Notes: generated from the sequence alone by a model not told the origin. A stretch of 64,000 bases of DNA from Andreesenia angusta (GCF_001855385.1 NZ_MKIE01000002.1:186001-250000), one strand, 5' to 3'. Shown: positions 26,426 to 35,660, numbered from the stretch's first letter. Made by a program: numbers and translations.

Positions 26426-27082
26426 CTATGCTATTTTCAACAGACTTTTGATCAACTTTACTGCCTCTACAGCATTGTATGAATAGCCGTCAGCCCCTAT
26501 CGTATCTGCAAACTTTTTAGATATAGGCCCTCCACCTATGATCACTTTTACGTCGTCTCTTATTCCCTCTTCTTTTAACATCTCTATAACCTTTTCCATT
26601 CCGCCCATAGTAGTTGTCATAAGCGTAGACATACATACGAAAGAAGCATCCACTTCTTTTGCTTTTTTCACAAAATCGACTAGCGGAACGTCTCTTCCCA
26701 AGTCGAACATCTCGAATCCTGCCGTCTCTAGCATGATTTTCACCAGATTTTTCCCGATATCGTGTGTATCTCCCTCTACTACTCCTATTACGCCTTTGTA
26801 CTTCACTTTCTCCGTCTCACTTCCCGGAAGGTGTGGCCTCAATATGTTCAGACCTTCATACATTGCATCTGAACAAAGCAGTATATCTGTTACAAAGTAC
26901 TCCTCTTCTTCATACAGTTGACTTGCTCTATTCATTCCATCTACAAGTCCATCCATAATTCCATCAAAAGCTGGATATCCCGCATCTAAATATTCTCTGC
27001 TTGTTTCTATTACATCATCTTCTTCCATTTCCACTACGCCTTCTGACAGTCTCTTTAGCAGTTCTTCTTTTTTATTTGACAT
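26426..27082 (-). CDS. Methyltransferase corrinoid protein (MtaC/MttC type)
   Basis: 218-aa methyl carrier. Residues about 1-90 form the helical cap (B12-binding 2). The Rossmann B12-binding domain follows, with the DxHxxG cobalt-ligand motif GDTHDIGKNLV (His about 109), FDLGRDVP and VIIGGGP. It is the only corrinoid protein in the cluster, so the four UroD-type transferases nearby probably share it. Ribosome site GGGAGGG is directly upstream. Confidence 0.94.
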   Translation of the reverse strand: MSNKKEELLKRLSEGVVEMEEDDVIETSREYLDAGYPAFDGIMDGLVDGMNRASQLYEEEEYFVTDILLCSDAMYEGLNILRPHLPGSETEKVKYKGVIGVVEGDTHDIGKNLVKIMLETAGFEMFDLGRDVPLVDFVKKAKEVDASFVCMSTLMTTTMGGMEKVIEMLKEEGIRDDVKVIIGGGPISKKFADTIGADGYSYNAVEAVKLIKSLLKIA

Positions 27083-27111
27083 ATTTGTCCCTCCCGTTAT
27101 GTTTTAATCTT

Positions 27112-28182
27112 TTATATGAAATTTTCTGGATTCAGCGGCCACTTGCCATATTTTCTAGCCGAAGCCATAAACTGGTCTATATTTTCTAGCGGAACATTTC
27201 CTGAAATATCACATCCCGATGCCAGCACATATCCGCTTGGGCTGTCGTAGGCTTTCTGAATACAACTTTTCACAGCCTTGTCCACATCATTCCTGTCCCC
27301 TAGGTACATTATTTCTACAGGATCTACATTGCCAAGTATTGGAACTCTATCCCCTACAGCTTCTTTTGTATAAGATAGATCCACCTTGTTATCTATACTT
27401 AGAAGGTCGCACCCAGAGTCAACCATATCTCCTACTATTGCAGTCGTATCACCACATATATGGTAGCATACGGTACCATTTACTTCGTGTATGTCTTTCA
27501 TAAGGTCTATCGTATACGGCTGTACAAATTCGAGATATTGCTTTCTATGAAGGATCGTTCCGGAAGCTATCGGATCACAGAGCAGTATTATAGCTCCTTC
27601 CTTTATAAACTCCCTGTATATCATCTTTAGTCCCTCGTTGCAAAAGTCAATCAACTTATGTAGCTTTTCAGGATTCTTTCTAGTGGCTCTTAGGAGGTTT
27701 TCCGTCTTGTAGATACTTGCAGCGGCAGTAAATGGTCCTGATATCAAAACCCCAGTCGGGACCTCTTTACCTATTTTGTCTATAAGTATCTTTGTAGCTT
27801 CTAAGTGTAACTGAAACTGCTTATCGTTTTTCAGCTCTAGCCTAGACATATCTAACTGATCAACATCATCTATATTTTCCAGCACATGCTTCATTATTGC
27901 AGGTACAGCATCTTCAGGATCGCTCATTTTGCTTCCTAAAGCCGCTCCCACCCCATGCAGTCCATACTCTGTAACAGCTAAGTCATTTCCAAACCTTTTG
28001 TAGCAGTCTATCTGAGCTTTTGCCTCGTTTAAGGCCGTGCTTCTTTTCTCCTTGTGAGTCATTCCTGAAACCAGCCCTGACATAGAGCAAACTACTGGCA
28101 TAGCAAGTATCCTATCCATAGGCTGTCCCGTCATAAATGCTGTCAATCTTTCGTTTGGTGTCATAAGATCATCTCTGTGCAT
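27112..28182 (-). CDS. UroD-family corrinoid methyltransferase 2
   Basis: 356-aa paralogue of the UroD/MtaA fold. It retains HxC in CYHICGDT and a second Cys in LASGCDISGNVP, so a zinc-thiolate site is likely. LISGPFTAAAS and LLCDPIASGTILHRKQYLE lie in the barrel. AAGGAGATGG precedes ATG 28182. It is immediately upstream of the corrinoid gene in the same unit. It could be the substrate-specific transferase or the one passing the methyl onward. Confidence 0.88.
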   Translation of the reverse strand: MHRDDLMTPNERLTAFMTGQPMDRILAMPVVCSMSGLVSGMTHKEKRSTALNEAKAQIDCYKRFGNDLAVTEYGLHGVGAALGSKMSDPEDAVPAIMKHVLENIDDVDQLDMSRLELKNDKQFQLHLEATKILIDKIGKEVPTGVLISGPFTAAASIYKTENLLRATRKNPEKLHKLIDFCNEGLKMIYREFIKEGAIILLCDPIASGTILHRKQYLEFVQPYTIDLMKDIHEVNGTVCYHICGDTTAIVGDMVDSGCDLLSIDNKVDLSYTKEAVGDRVPILGNVDPVEIMYLGDRNDVDKAVKSCIQKAYDSPSGYVLASGCDISGNVPLENIDQFMASARKYGKWPLNPENFI

Positions 28183-28244
28183 TCTACCATCTCCTTTTTA
28201 AGTCGTTTCGACTGAAATCCTAATATAGATTCTCCTTTTAATAT

Positions 28245-29114
28245 CTAAAGAAGCTGTACTGTCTTTATAATTCCATTTTTCAATTCAAACCCTCTGTTTT
28301 TAATGCACATCTGCCCCGCAAACTTTGCCTTGCCAGATATGCTCATACAGGCTTTAGAGTATCTCATTGAACCGCCTAGATCTATATCTTTCCATCTGGC
28401 TTTCCCTGTCCCTATTAAGGCAAAAGAGGTCTTTGGGCATAGCGTCACTAGAGAGTCATCGTCTAGAGTAACTTCGAACTCTTTCAGCAGAGGATAAGTA
28501 AACATATCCACCGTCTGCTCTAAGAGCTTAGGTCCTAAAATATTCAGTCCCCCGACTGAATCTCCGTAGCTTATGATTTTTATTCCCGACTTTTGGGCTT
28601 CTTCTACAAACCTCAGAATCTCATTCTTAAGCTTATTAAATACCTGCTCTGCCAATTCAGGACTTTTTCTGAAAGACCTAAACACCTGCCTTGGATCAGC
28701 CAGTACGTTCAGTATAGTAAATGGTCCAGATACATAGAGTATCACCTGTTCTCCCTCTCTTCGCAAAAAGTTTCCCGCCTTAAGCACCTCTGCAATACGC
28801 CCTCTCGAATAGTCTATATCCGGTAGCTCCAAAACCTCTTCCATAGAGCTACAGAGGTAGTCTTTGGCTCTAGGCCCTATGTTCTCATCTCCTAAGTTTA
28901 TAATGCCTCCCATGGCTTCTCCTTCTAGAGTGTGGCAGAATGGGAGTTCGCAAAAATCTGATTTCTCATATTTCTTCAGCTCTAAAGAAAGTCTAGCAAT
29001 GCTTTCCCACTCCCTATGAGCTTCAGGAAACTTCAATCCTGTTCGCTGAGCTACTTCACTATTTACCCCTGCTGAATTGTCGTAGCTACATTTGAAGTCT
29101 ACAATTTTATTCAT
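28245..29114 (-). CDS. UroD-family methyltransferase 3, divergent
   Basis: 289-aa member, shorter than its neighbours. LYVSGPFTILNVL and ISYGDSVGGLNILGPKLL match the family. The HxC zinc motif is changed to TLC (LVTLCPKTS), so the usual His ligand is missing; the C-terminal Cys (GQMCIKN) is retained. It may be a different specificity class, a scaffold or a weakened paralogue. ATG 29114 follows GGGGGAGC; the upstream TTG at 29138 lacks a site. Confidence 0.82.
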   Translation of the reverse strand: MNKIVDFKCSYDNSAGVNSEVAQRTGLKFPEAHREWESIARLSLELKKYEKSDFCELPFCHTLEGEAMGGIINLGDENIGPRAKDYLCSSMEEVLELPDIDYSRGRIAEVLKAGNFLRREGEQVILYVSGPFTILNVLADPRQVFRSFRKSPELAEQVFNKLKNEILRFVEEAQKSGIKIISYGDSVGGLNILGPKLLEQTVDMFTYPLLKEFEVTLDDDSLVTLCPKTSFALIGTGKARWKDIDLGGSMRYSKACMSISGKAKFAGQMCIKNRGFELKNGIIKTVQLL

Positions 29115-29130
29115 ATGCTCCCCCTTTGTT

Positions 29131-30042
29131 TTATTCAAACAACTTAGACATTTTTTCTCTATTTAAATCCTGTCCTATGACGACAGCTTTGCTCTCTTCA
29201 CATATCCCGACGTAGCTCCAAGAGCTGCTATACTGGGAAAAGTTGAAATTCACGTATTTTCCTCTATCGGTGGTCAGAATTCCTTTAGCTCTTAAAACAT
29301 GTCCATATTCTTTACTTTTTAGAGAGATCAGTAGCTCCTCTATTTCTTCTTCAGAAAAACTTTTAGTGTTCCTAGCTGAATAAGTTTCAAACGTCCTATT
29401 GGCTGGATTCGATTTTTCTGTCTCTTCTAGAGCATAGCCTTCACTTTCAGCCGAATCTATTGAGTATAGTATTTCTCCACCTTCTATCCGATACCAGTTC
29501 TCTTTGAAAATCAAGGCCTTTTCGTTATATGACTTTATCCTTGAAACTACACTTTCTACTTTCTCGTCATCTCCTTCTTCGAAGTGACTAAGCAAAATAA
29601 CGTTTGCATTTTCTATTTGATCTAAAAAGAATCCTCCAAAATCTGAAATATAGTCTTCGAATCCCTTCACATCCACTATAGTTATCAGTCGTTTTAGACT
29701 TATATCAGCTTTTGAGCTTTTAGAGACTATGTCGCATATCTTGATGATATCTGAAAGACTAGCTACTCCAGATGGCTCAATCAGTATATAGTCTAGGCTG
29801 TAGCTTGATACTAGTTCTTCTAGTGTCTTTTTGAAGTCATGTACTACACTACAGCATATGCAGCCCGCGTAGATTTCCCTGACTGGAAGCTCATCTCCAA
29901 ACATATCGCCGTCTATCCCTATATCTCCAAACTCGTTTTCAATCAAGGCTCCTTTGCCCTGCATCCCAGAAATAACTTTTTTCAAGAAAGTGGTCTTTCC
30001 TGCTCCTAGAAAGCCCGAAACCACGGTTATATCTATACTCAA
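29131..30042 (-). CDS. CobW/COG0523-type GTPase metallochaperone
   Basis: 303-aa G3E GTPase. P-loop SGFLGAGKTTFLKKV (about 9-23), metal-binding CxCC motif AGCICCSV, and the ILIEPSGVASLS region. A CobW C-terminal domain is at about 215-303 (GHVLRAKGILTTDRGKYVNF). Such proteins deliver zinc, cobalt or similar metals. In this setting, supplying Zn to the methyltransferases or cobalt for corrinoid is a reasonable inference. First gene of the methyltransferase part of the minus-strand run. Confidence 0.9.
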   Translation of the reverse strand: MSIDITVVSGFLGAGKTTFLKKVISGMQGKGALIENEFGDIGIDGDMFGDELPVREIYAGCICCSVVHDFKKTLEELVSSYSLDYILIEPSGVASLSDIIKICDIVSKSSKADISLKRLITIVDVKGFEDYISDFGGFFLDQIENANVILLSHFEEGDDEKVESVVSRIKSYNEKALIFKENWYRIEGGEILYSIDSAESEGYALEETEKSNPANRTFETYSARNTKSFSEEEIEELLISLKSKEYGHVLRAKGILTTDRGKYVNFNFSQYSSSWSYVGICEESKAVVIGQDLNREKMSKLFE

Positions 30043-30098
30043 GCTACCCCTCCTTTTAAAGTACTCCTACTAGTTAAATTGTATTTTAATGATATTTA

Positions 30099-30140
30099 AA
30101 GCCTTATATACATTTGCATTTCCCGCAGTATATAAGGCTT
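30099..30140 (-). terminator. Hairpin after the OpuC operon
   Basis: AAGCCTTATATAC / GTATATAAGGCTT 13-bp stem around a 16-nt loop. The following minus-strand sequence has only short T-runs, while on the plus strand it is followed by TGTTTTT. It separates the betaine transporter from the CobW-methyltransferase genes. Confidence 0.6.
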
Positions 30141-30163
30141 GTTTTTCGTCTATCTTTTAAAAC

Positions 30164-31096
30164 CTATTTTATAAGTCCATTGTCCGCTAAGAACTTTCTA
30201 GCAACTTCGTCAACTGTTTTCTTTTCTATATCTACTTGAGAGTTCAGATCCATCATAGTCTTGGTGTCTATTTTAGATATAAGTTCGTCCATTACTTCTG
30301 GCAACTCTGGATACAGCTCTATTATTTCACTTCTAAATACCGGAGTTCCATAGTATACCGGGAATATGTCTTTATCGTCTTCAAGTACTACAAGATCATT
30401 GGCTTCAATCATTCCATCAGTAGTAAATCCAACAGTAAAGTCTCCTTCTCCATTTATCAGCGCGTTATAGAACATTCCCAGTTCCAACAACACCTTGTCT
30501 TTTTCAGGAACTTCAAATCCATACGCATCGTTTAATTTAGGCATTCCGTCAGCCCTCTCAAAATACTCTGGATTCGCTATGAATTTCAGCTCTTTCCCTT
30601 CATTGTAGGCTTTGGCTAAGTCTGAAATAGTCTTTATATTGTTCTTATCTGCTATATCTGACGTAGTTACAAAGCAGTAAGTGTTGTTCAGTGTTGAATG
30701 GTTGAGCCAAGAGATTTTATTCTCCTTCATATCCCATTCTTTCACCTCTTCATACACTTTTTCAGGATCTTGATCCGTAAGCTCTTTTTTCATAAACTCC
30801 ATATAAGCAGTGCCTGTAAATTCCCAGTACGTATCAACTTCTCCGCTCGTAAGGGCATTTCTTATGATTCCCTGTCCTGACATCCCCGTCTCGTCTTTTA
30901 CCTCGTATCCTTTTTCCTTCAGATACTCCACTGTCATTTTGCCTAAGAGAAGATTCTCTGTATAGTCCTTTGAACTTACAACTATTTCTTTCTTATCAGA
31001 GCTTTCTCCTCCATTTCCACAACCTACAGCAGATATCGCTGTAGACATAATCACAGTAGCTGCCAAAACCCTTCTGAATATTTTTCCTATTTTCAT
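30164..31096 (-). CDS. opuCC: Glycine betaine/choline-type ABC transporter lipoprotein (OpuCC/OsmF family)
   Basis: 310-aa binding lipoprotein. Signal peptide with lipobox SAVGC (Cys about 26), then the QAT-type substrate-binding fold beginning IVVSSKDYTENLLLGKM. TYWEFTGTAY carries family aromatic residues that form the quaternary-ammonium cage. Likely ligands are glycine betaine, choline, carnitine or DMSP-like compounds. Last gene of the five-gene run DUF169-permease-ATPase-permease-this. Confidence 0.9.
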   Translation of the reverse strand: MKIGKIFRRVLAATVIMSTAISAVGCGNGGESSDKKEIVVSSKDYTENLLLGKMTVEYLKEKGYEVKDETGMSGQGIIRNALTSGEVDTYWEFTGTAYMEFMKKELTDQDPEKVYEEVKEWDMKENKISWLNHSTLNNTYCFVTTSDIADKNNIKTISDLAKAYNEGKELKFIANPEYFERADGMPKLNDAYGFEVPEKDKVLLELGMFYNALINGEGDFTVGFTTDGMIEANDLVVLEDDKDIFPVYYGTPVFRSEIIELYPELPEVMDELISKIDTKTMMDLNSQVDIEKKTVDEVARKFLADNGLIK

Positions 31097-31112
31097 ATAA
31101 TTCCTCCTAAAA

Positions 31113-31739
31113 TTAATAAGTAAATTTATTTTTAACTTTGTCTAAAGCTCTATCTAGACAAATAGCTAAAATCGCTCCAAGCGAAGCCCCTACTAATATG
31201 TATTCGCTAGTAAATACACTCAGCCCTCTTGATATCAAAACACCTAGTCCTCCTGCACCTATGAATCCAGCTAAGGTGGCTGCACTGGTAGCGTACACTG
31301 TCGATGTTTTAACTCCATTTAAGATACTAGACATAGCAAGAGGAAGCTCTACTTCTGTCAAGACCTTCCTCTTGCTCATTCCCATTCCTCTGGCCGCCTC
31401 TATAGTACTCTTGTCGACTTCTAAAAAACCAACGATTGCTCCCCTTACGATCGGCAAAAGCGACTGGGCTACTAAAGCCACTATTGCTGGCAGAAATCCT
31501 ATTCCCAAAAGCGGCATAGCCAAAGCTATAAATGCAAATGAAGGTATAGATTGAAACACACTTAGAATTCTCATTATGGTCTTTAAAACTCTGCTCTCTC
31601 TATTTCTCGTAAAGCCTATGCTTATAGGTATTCCAATCACTATGCAAGTAAATATGGTGACTGTCACAAGATAAAAATGCTGTATCAGAGGTATAATTGA
31701 ATCCTTTTTAAGCGTTTCTATTATCAAACTATAGTCCAT
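31113..31739 (-). CDS. OpuC-type ABC permease, second
   Basis: 208-aa permease with five or six membrane segments. EAA-type coupling loop EAARGMGMSKRKVLTEVELPLA and the family end GFIGAGGLGVLISRGL. Pairs with the permease at 32719-33351 around the ATPase. It starts 4 bp after the ATPase gene. Confidence 0.92.
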   Translation of the reverse strand: MDYSLIIETLKKDSIIPLIQHFYLVTVTIFTCIVIGIPISIGFTRNRESRVLKTIMRILSVFQSIPSFAFIALAMPLLGIGFLPAIVALVAQSLLPIVRGAIVGFLEVDKSTIEAARGMGMSKRKVLTEVELPLAMSSILNGVKTSTVYATSAATLAGFIGAGGLGVLISRGLSVFTSEYILVGASLGAILAICLDRALDKVKNKFTY

Positions 31740-31743
31740 ATTT

Positions 31744-32709
31744 TCAACCTCTGCTTTCTTCTAAATACCTGTTCAAGTCTTCAAAGGATATATTTCCTAT
31801 GATTTCATTCTCATCTTTGACATTAATATCATATACGTTATTCGATATCATTTTGTCTATGACTTCAGAAGCCTTTGCATAGCAGCTTACACTGTAGTCT
31901 AGTTTCTCTTTTCTGATTTTATTTTTTGAACTTAAATATTCCACAACTTCCCTGACTTTTATAAAACTATAGCTTTTAGTTGCACCGTCTATACCTATAA
32001 ATTCCCTTACAAAGTCATCGGCTGGATTCAGTATTATATTTCTAGGCTTATCGATCTGCACTATATTCTTGTCGTTGAATACCGCTATTCTATCACCCAT
32101 CTTTATCGCTTCGTTGATATCGTGGGTGACAAAGCATACAGTTTTTTTAATTTTCTTTTGGATCTTGAGAAACTCATCTTGGATCGACTTTCTCACTATA
32201 GGGTCTACTGCTCCAAAAGGCTCATCCATAAGCATTATAGGCGGGTCCGCCGCAAGCGCCCTAGCTACTCCGACACGCTGCATCTGTCCCCCACTCAAGT
32301 GTTTAGGGTACTTATCCCTGTATTCTCTTGGGTCTAGCCCTACCATCTCTAAAAGCTCTTCGACTCTCGAAGCTATCTTGGCTTTATCCCATCCAAAAAG
32401 CTTAGGGACAATGGCAATATTTTCAGCCACCGTCTTATGAGGCAGTAGTCCCACTTGCTGTATTACATATCCTATCTTCATCCTAAGCTTATCTTCGTCT
32501 TTGTCTTTTATATTTTCTCCGTCTATATATATTTCTCCACTAGTCGACTCTACCATTCTATTTATCATTTTAAGTGTAGTACTCTTCCCGCAACCAGAAG
32601 GACCGATAAAGATGCATATCTCTCCTTTTTCTATGCTGAGATTTAAATCTTTAATTACGTAGTCACCATTTTCATCGTATCTTTTACATATATTTTCTAA
32701 CTTTATCAT
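31744..32709 (-). CDS. opuCA: OpuC-type ABC transporter ATPase
   Basis: 321-aa ATPase of the quaternary-amine transporter family. Walker A GPSGCGKST, signature LSGGQMQRVG, Walker B IMLMDEPFGAVD and switch CFVTHDINEA. The C-terminal about 75 residues form a CBS-like regulatory piece ending GNISFEDLNRYLEE. In OpuA/OpuC such domains sense ionic strength, so osmotic gating is possible, but the region is short and may be one CBS unit only. Confidence 0.94.
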   Translation of the reverse strand: MIKLENICKRYDENGDYVIKDLNLSIEKGEICIFIGPSGCGKSTTLKMINRMVESTSGEIYIDGENIKDKDEDKLRMKIGYVIQQVGLLPHKTVAENIAIVPKLFGWDKAKIASRVEELLEMVGLDPREYRDKYPKHLSGGQMQRVGVARALAADPPIMLMDEPFGAVDPIVRKSIQDEFLKIQKKIKKTVCFVTHDINEAIKMGDRIAVFNDKNIVQIDKPRNIILNPADDFVREFIGIDGATKSYSFIKVREVVEYLSSKNKIRKEKLDYSVSCYAKASEVIDKMISNNVYDINVKDENEIIGNISFEDLNRYLEESRG

Positions 32710-32718
32710 TTTTACACC

Positions 32719-33351
32719 TCAATATTCTCTAATTACTTTTTTCTCAATAAGTTCAAGTATAAAGTCAGCCAACAAAGATACCACTGAAATCAACAACGTA
32801 CCTACAAGTATCATTTCTATATCCTGTCTTGCAAGTCCAGTACTTATAATTCTGCCTATGTTTTTTTCTCCTATGTAAGTTGCAATCGTGGAAATTCCTA
32901 TAAGCATTACTATAGACACTCTAAATCCCGAAAAAATACTTCTCGTTGCAAGTGGAAGCTTCACTTCTATGAATATCTTCTTACTGCTCATTCCCATACC
33001 TCTTGCAGCTTCGACTACATTTTCATCTACACTGGTCAATCCAAAGTAAATACTTCTGAGGATGGGCATCATTGAGTAGAGCACCAACGCCACTAAAGCC
33101 GATTTTCTTCCTATTCCCAAAAATGGAATTGTAACCATTAGTGAAAACAGCGCTAAACTTGGAATGCAGAATATTATATTTGCAATATTGAGAACTGTTC
33201 CGGCAACCAGCGTGCTCTTGGTAATGGCTATTCCTATAGGCACCCAGACTATCGTCGAAATAATCAAGGCCAAAGCTACAAGATAGAACGTGTTCTCTGT
33301 GCACTCCACTATAAAATCCTGATTTCTTTGAAAAAACTGCACTAAATCCAC
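32719..33351 (-). CDS. OpuC-type ABC permease, first
   Basis: 210-aa inner-membrane permease. Coupling loop EAARGMGMSSKKIFIEVKLPLA is nearly the same as in its partner at 31113. The end motif TYIGEKNIGRIISTGL is diverged from the usual GAGGLG. It follows the DUF169 gene by 13 bp. Confidence 0.92.
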   Translation of the reverse strand: MDLVQFFQRNQDFIVECTENTFYLVALALIISTIVWVPIGIAITKSTLVAGTVLNIANIIFCIPSLALFSLMVTIPFLGIGRKSALVALVLYSMMPILRSIYFGLTSVDENVVEAARGMGMSSKKIFIEVKLPLATRSIFSGFRVSIVMLIGISTIATYIGEKNIGRIISTGLARQDIEMILVGTLLISVVSLLADFILELIEKKVIREY

Positions 33352-33364
33352 AGCATTCCACCTC

Positions 33365-34150
33365 CTACTTCACTTTCCCTGTCGTATCCAGAAAATAGTT
33401 TTTCCCTAAAACAATATCTTGTGAAATCTCAGCCTTTTTAAGTTTATCGATTATAGCTTTTTTTCTTTTATCTGTTTCAGAGCTGTTAACCGTCTCTAGC
33501 ACCCCACTGAATATCCCTCTGCACAGTTCTTCTGGAAATGCAACACCCATCTCATCATCACCCCATTTGCAGTAAAACCTCGAGTTAGAGCATAGAAACG
33601 AAGCGTTAATTTCTCTATTTATATACGGTCTTACGGTTAGTTCAGAGCACAGACCTTGATTCGCTACTGAAAACATCTTGTCAAAAGGCCCGTATGAAAA
33701 TACATATCCCTGTACTATCCTCATTACGTTATATGGATCTGCGATTGCTATTACCATATCGCAATTTTCTTTAAACTCGTCTAATGGCTTTATTTTAATT
33801 CCATATATTCTGCGAGTAGCATAAAGTACACTCTTCTGGACTTCTTCTGCCACCTCTTTGCTTCTATAGAGCCCGTACGAAAAGTACTCTTCTCCATTCT
33901 GATGTCTTTCTTCAGGAATAGCTAGTCCAAGCGCTCTAGCCGATGAGAGACAGTTGAAGTTTTCATATTTCACCTTTAGTAACTTCCCTTTTGAAGCTAA
34001 GTTCACCATATAGCAGTAAGAAACTTTGCATTTCGACTCTAAGTCAACGTCTGAATCATACTCATTTTTATCCGCAAAGAACTTCACTCCCACTATATTC
34101 CTTTTGAGATTTAGAGCGCAGTTCAGCTTTTTCGTCAATTCCCTATACAT
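33365..34150 (-). CDS. DUF169 family protein
   Basis: 261 aa with the DUF169 pattern: an N-terminal LNLKRNIVGVKFF strand, several conserved Cys (KCKVSYCYMV, NFNCLSSARALG), and AIADPYNVMRIVQGY and WGDDEMGVAFPEELCRG near the end. The family is common in anaerobes near corrinoid and C1 genes, but its biochemistry is not established; iron-sulphur or corrinoid binding would fit the cysteines. First gene of the OpuC run, divergent from methyltransferase 4. Confidence 0.85.
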   Translation of the reverse strand: MYRELTKKLNCALNLKRNIVGVKFFADKNEYDSDVDLESKCKVSYCYMVNLASKGKLLKVKYENFNCLSSARALGLAIPEERHQNGEEYFSYGLYRSKEVAEEVQKSVLYATRRIYGIKIKPLDEFKENCDMVIAIADPYNVMRIVQGYVFSYGPFDKMFSVANQGLCSELTVRPYINREINASFLCSNSRFYCKWGDDEMGVAFPEELCRGIFSGVLETVNSSETDKRKKAIIDKLKKAEISQDIVLGKNYFLDTTGKVK

Positions 34151-34339
34151 TTCAGATACCTCGTCTCACTATAGTACTTTAGTTAAGTATAGCACCATAT
34201 ATAGATACTAGAACCATTAAATCCATTTTTAAACATTTTCTTTTTATATTTATTTTTAATAATATATTCATTTTTTCTATATTGATACATTTATGTATTT
34301 TAAGTAGTTTATATAAGCTCTCTACTAGTTTGTTTCTGA

Positions 34340-34345
34340 TATAAT
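34340..34345 (+). promoter_or_regulatory. -10 element of the methyltransferase 4 promoter (tentative)
   Basis: TATAAT about 35 bp before the ATG at 34380; no convincing -35 at normal spacing. It lies in the very AT-rich 229-bp divergent region that must also hold the promoter of the DUF169-OpuC operon. I see no riboswitch there. Confidence 0.4.
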
Positions 34346-34379
34346 ATGCTTAATATATACGATAAAGCGAGGTTCAAAC

Positions 34380-35438
34380 ATGAATAAATTAAACTATACA
34401 ACTAAAGATAGATTAGAAAGGCTCTACTCCGGTAAACCTATAGACAGAGTTCCCTTTATGGCACTTCCCTCGTTGTTCAGTGGAAGTTTCTCTAAACTGA
34501 GCTCCCATGAATACTTTTTAAACCCCAATACATCTTATGAGTCTCAAGTTAAAACGATAGAATATCTTGGCTCTGACGACTCCCCAGGCTTTGACTTGCC
34601 GGGCTGGATTGGATGGGATTTCGGTTCAGACCTTTATTTCTCTGAAGAAATAGGGATCAAAGTTCCATACTGTAAATCAAAGCCCGTAGAATCTTTAAGC
34701 GATGCTTATAATTTGAAAGCCCCTAACCTTGAAACTGCTCAAGGCTTTAGAAAAAGGCTGGAGTTCTATGAATTAGCTATCAGAGACGGCCACTCTGTTT
34801 CTTTACCCGCAGGATCGCCTACTGAAATACTCGCACACTTAGTAGACACTTCTCTTCTTTTAAGATGGTATGCTAAAGAAAAAGAGGCGATCCACCATAT
34901 GCTCAGTGTAGTTACTGCCTACATAATGGAAATGGAGGACTTTTATATAAAGTATTTTGGGATAGAAAATTGTAGTGCCTATTCGTCATATCCTTTCGAC
35001 TCCAATTCGATAATATCCCCTAGAGTATTTGAAACTATTTCTTTGCCCTATATCCTTGAAATCCACTCTCATCTGTTTGATGTAGGTGTGAAGAGCTTCT
35101 TAATTCATCTTTGTGGAAATCATAGGCTGAACCTTCCTTACTTTGAAAAGATGCATCTTCCCACCAAGTCTACTATAAGCGTAGATGAGAGCATGGACAT
35201 GTCCGACATGTCCAATTTTTGGGGTCCAAATTATGTACTTATGGGAAACGTTCCGACATCACTTCTGCTCTCTGGAACTTATGAAAGTGTATATGAATAC
35301 TGTAAGCAGCTATTGACTAGCTATAAGAATAGAGATGGAGGCTTTATCTTATCGCCTTCCTGTGACTTGCCTCCAGATACACCTATAGACAATCTCTTTG
35401 CAATGAAAAAAGCTGTCGAAGATTATGGAGTATTTTAG
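34380..35438 (+). CDS. UroD-family corrinoid methyltransferase 4
   Basis: 352-aa MtaA/CmuA-fold protein with zinc-site residues: HxC in LIHLCGNHR and the late Cys in LSPSCDLPPD. ISVDESMDMSDMSNF and MGNVPTSLLLSGTYE match the barrel end. It is the only methyltransferase here on the plus strand and is divergent from the OpuC/DUF169 run. The ribosome site is weak (GCGAGG). Confidence 0.87.
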   Translation: MNKLNYTTKDRLERLYSGKPIDRVPFMALPSLFSGSFSKLSSHEYFLNPNTSYESQVKTIEYLGSDDSPGFDLPGWIGWDFGSDLYFSEEIGIKVPYCKSKPVESLSDAYNLKAPNLETAQGFRKRLEFYELAIRDGHSVSLPAGSPTEILAHLVDTSLLLRWYAKEKEAIHHMLSVVTAYIMEMEDFYIKYFGIENCSAYSSYPFDSNSIISPRVFETISLPYILEIHSHLFDVGVKSFLIHLCGNHRLNLPYFEKMHLPTKSTISVDESMDMSDMSNFWGPNYVLMGNVPTSLLLSGTYESVYEYCKQLLTSYKNRDGGFILSPSCDLPPDTPIDNLFAMKKAVEDYGVF

Positions 35439-35450
35439 ATATATATAATC

Positions 35451-35535
35451 TTTAAAGTCTATTCTAAACTACTTCTACTACAACTGGGCCATAAACAGCG
35501 AAGAAGTTCTAGGCAAACAGTTTGACAAGACAAGA
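35451..35535 (+). pseudogene. Decayed fragment of phnD
   Basis: CTACTACAACTGGGCC... and ATAAACAGCGAAGAAGTTCT (20 bp, identical to phnD 20696-20715) match the region of phnD encoding YFDYNWTINSEEVLSEQF. Similarity runs roughly from 35451 to 35535 with small deletions and then fades. No open frame is kept. It lies directly upstream of the intact FAD oxidoreductase. Confidence 0.85.
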
Positions 35536-35660
35536 AGGGGTTTCAAAACTCTTCAGACGACTATCCAGCTGACCCAAAACATGTCTCATTCCATGGACTG
35601 AACCCTCTTTGATATGATAAACTTATTTTATTAAGAAAATAAGAACTTGGAGATGGTACA

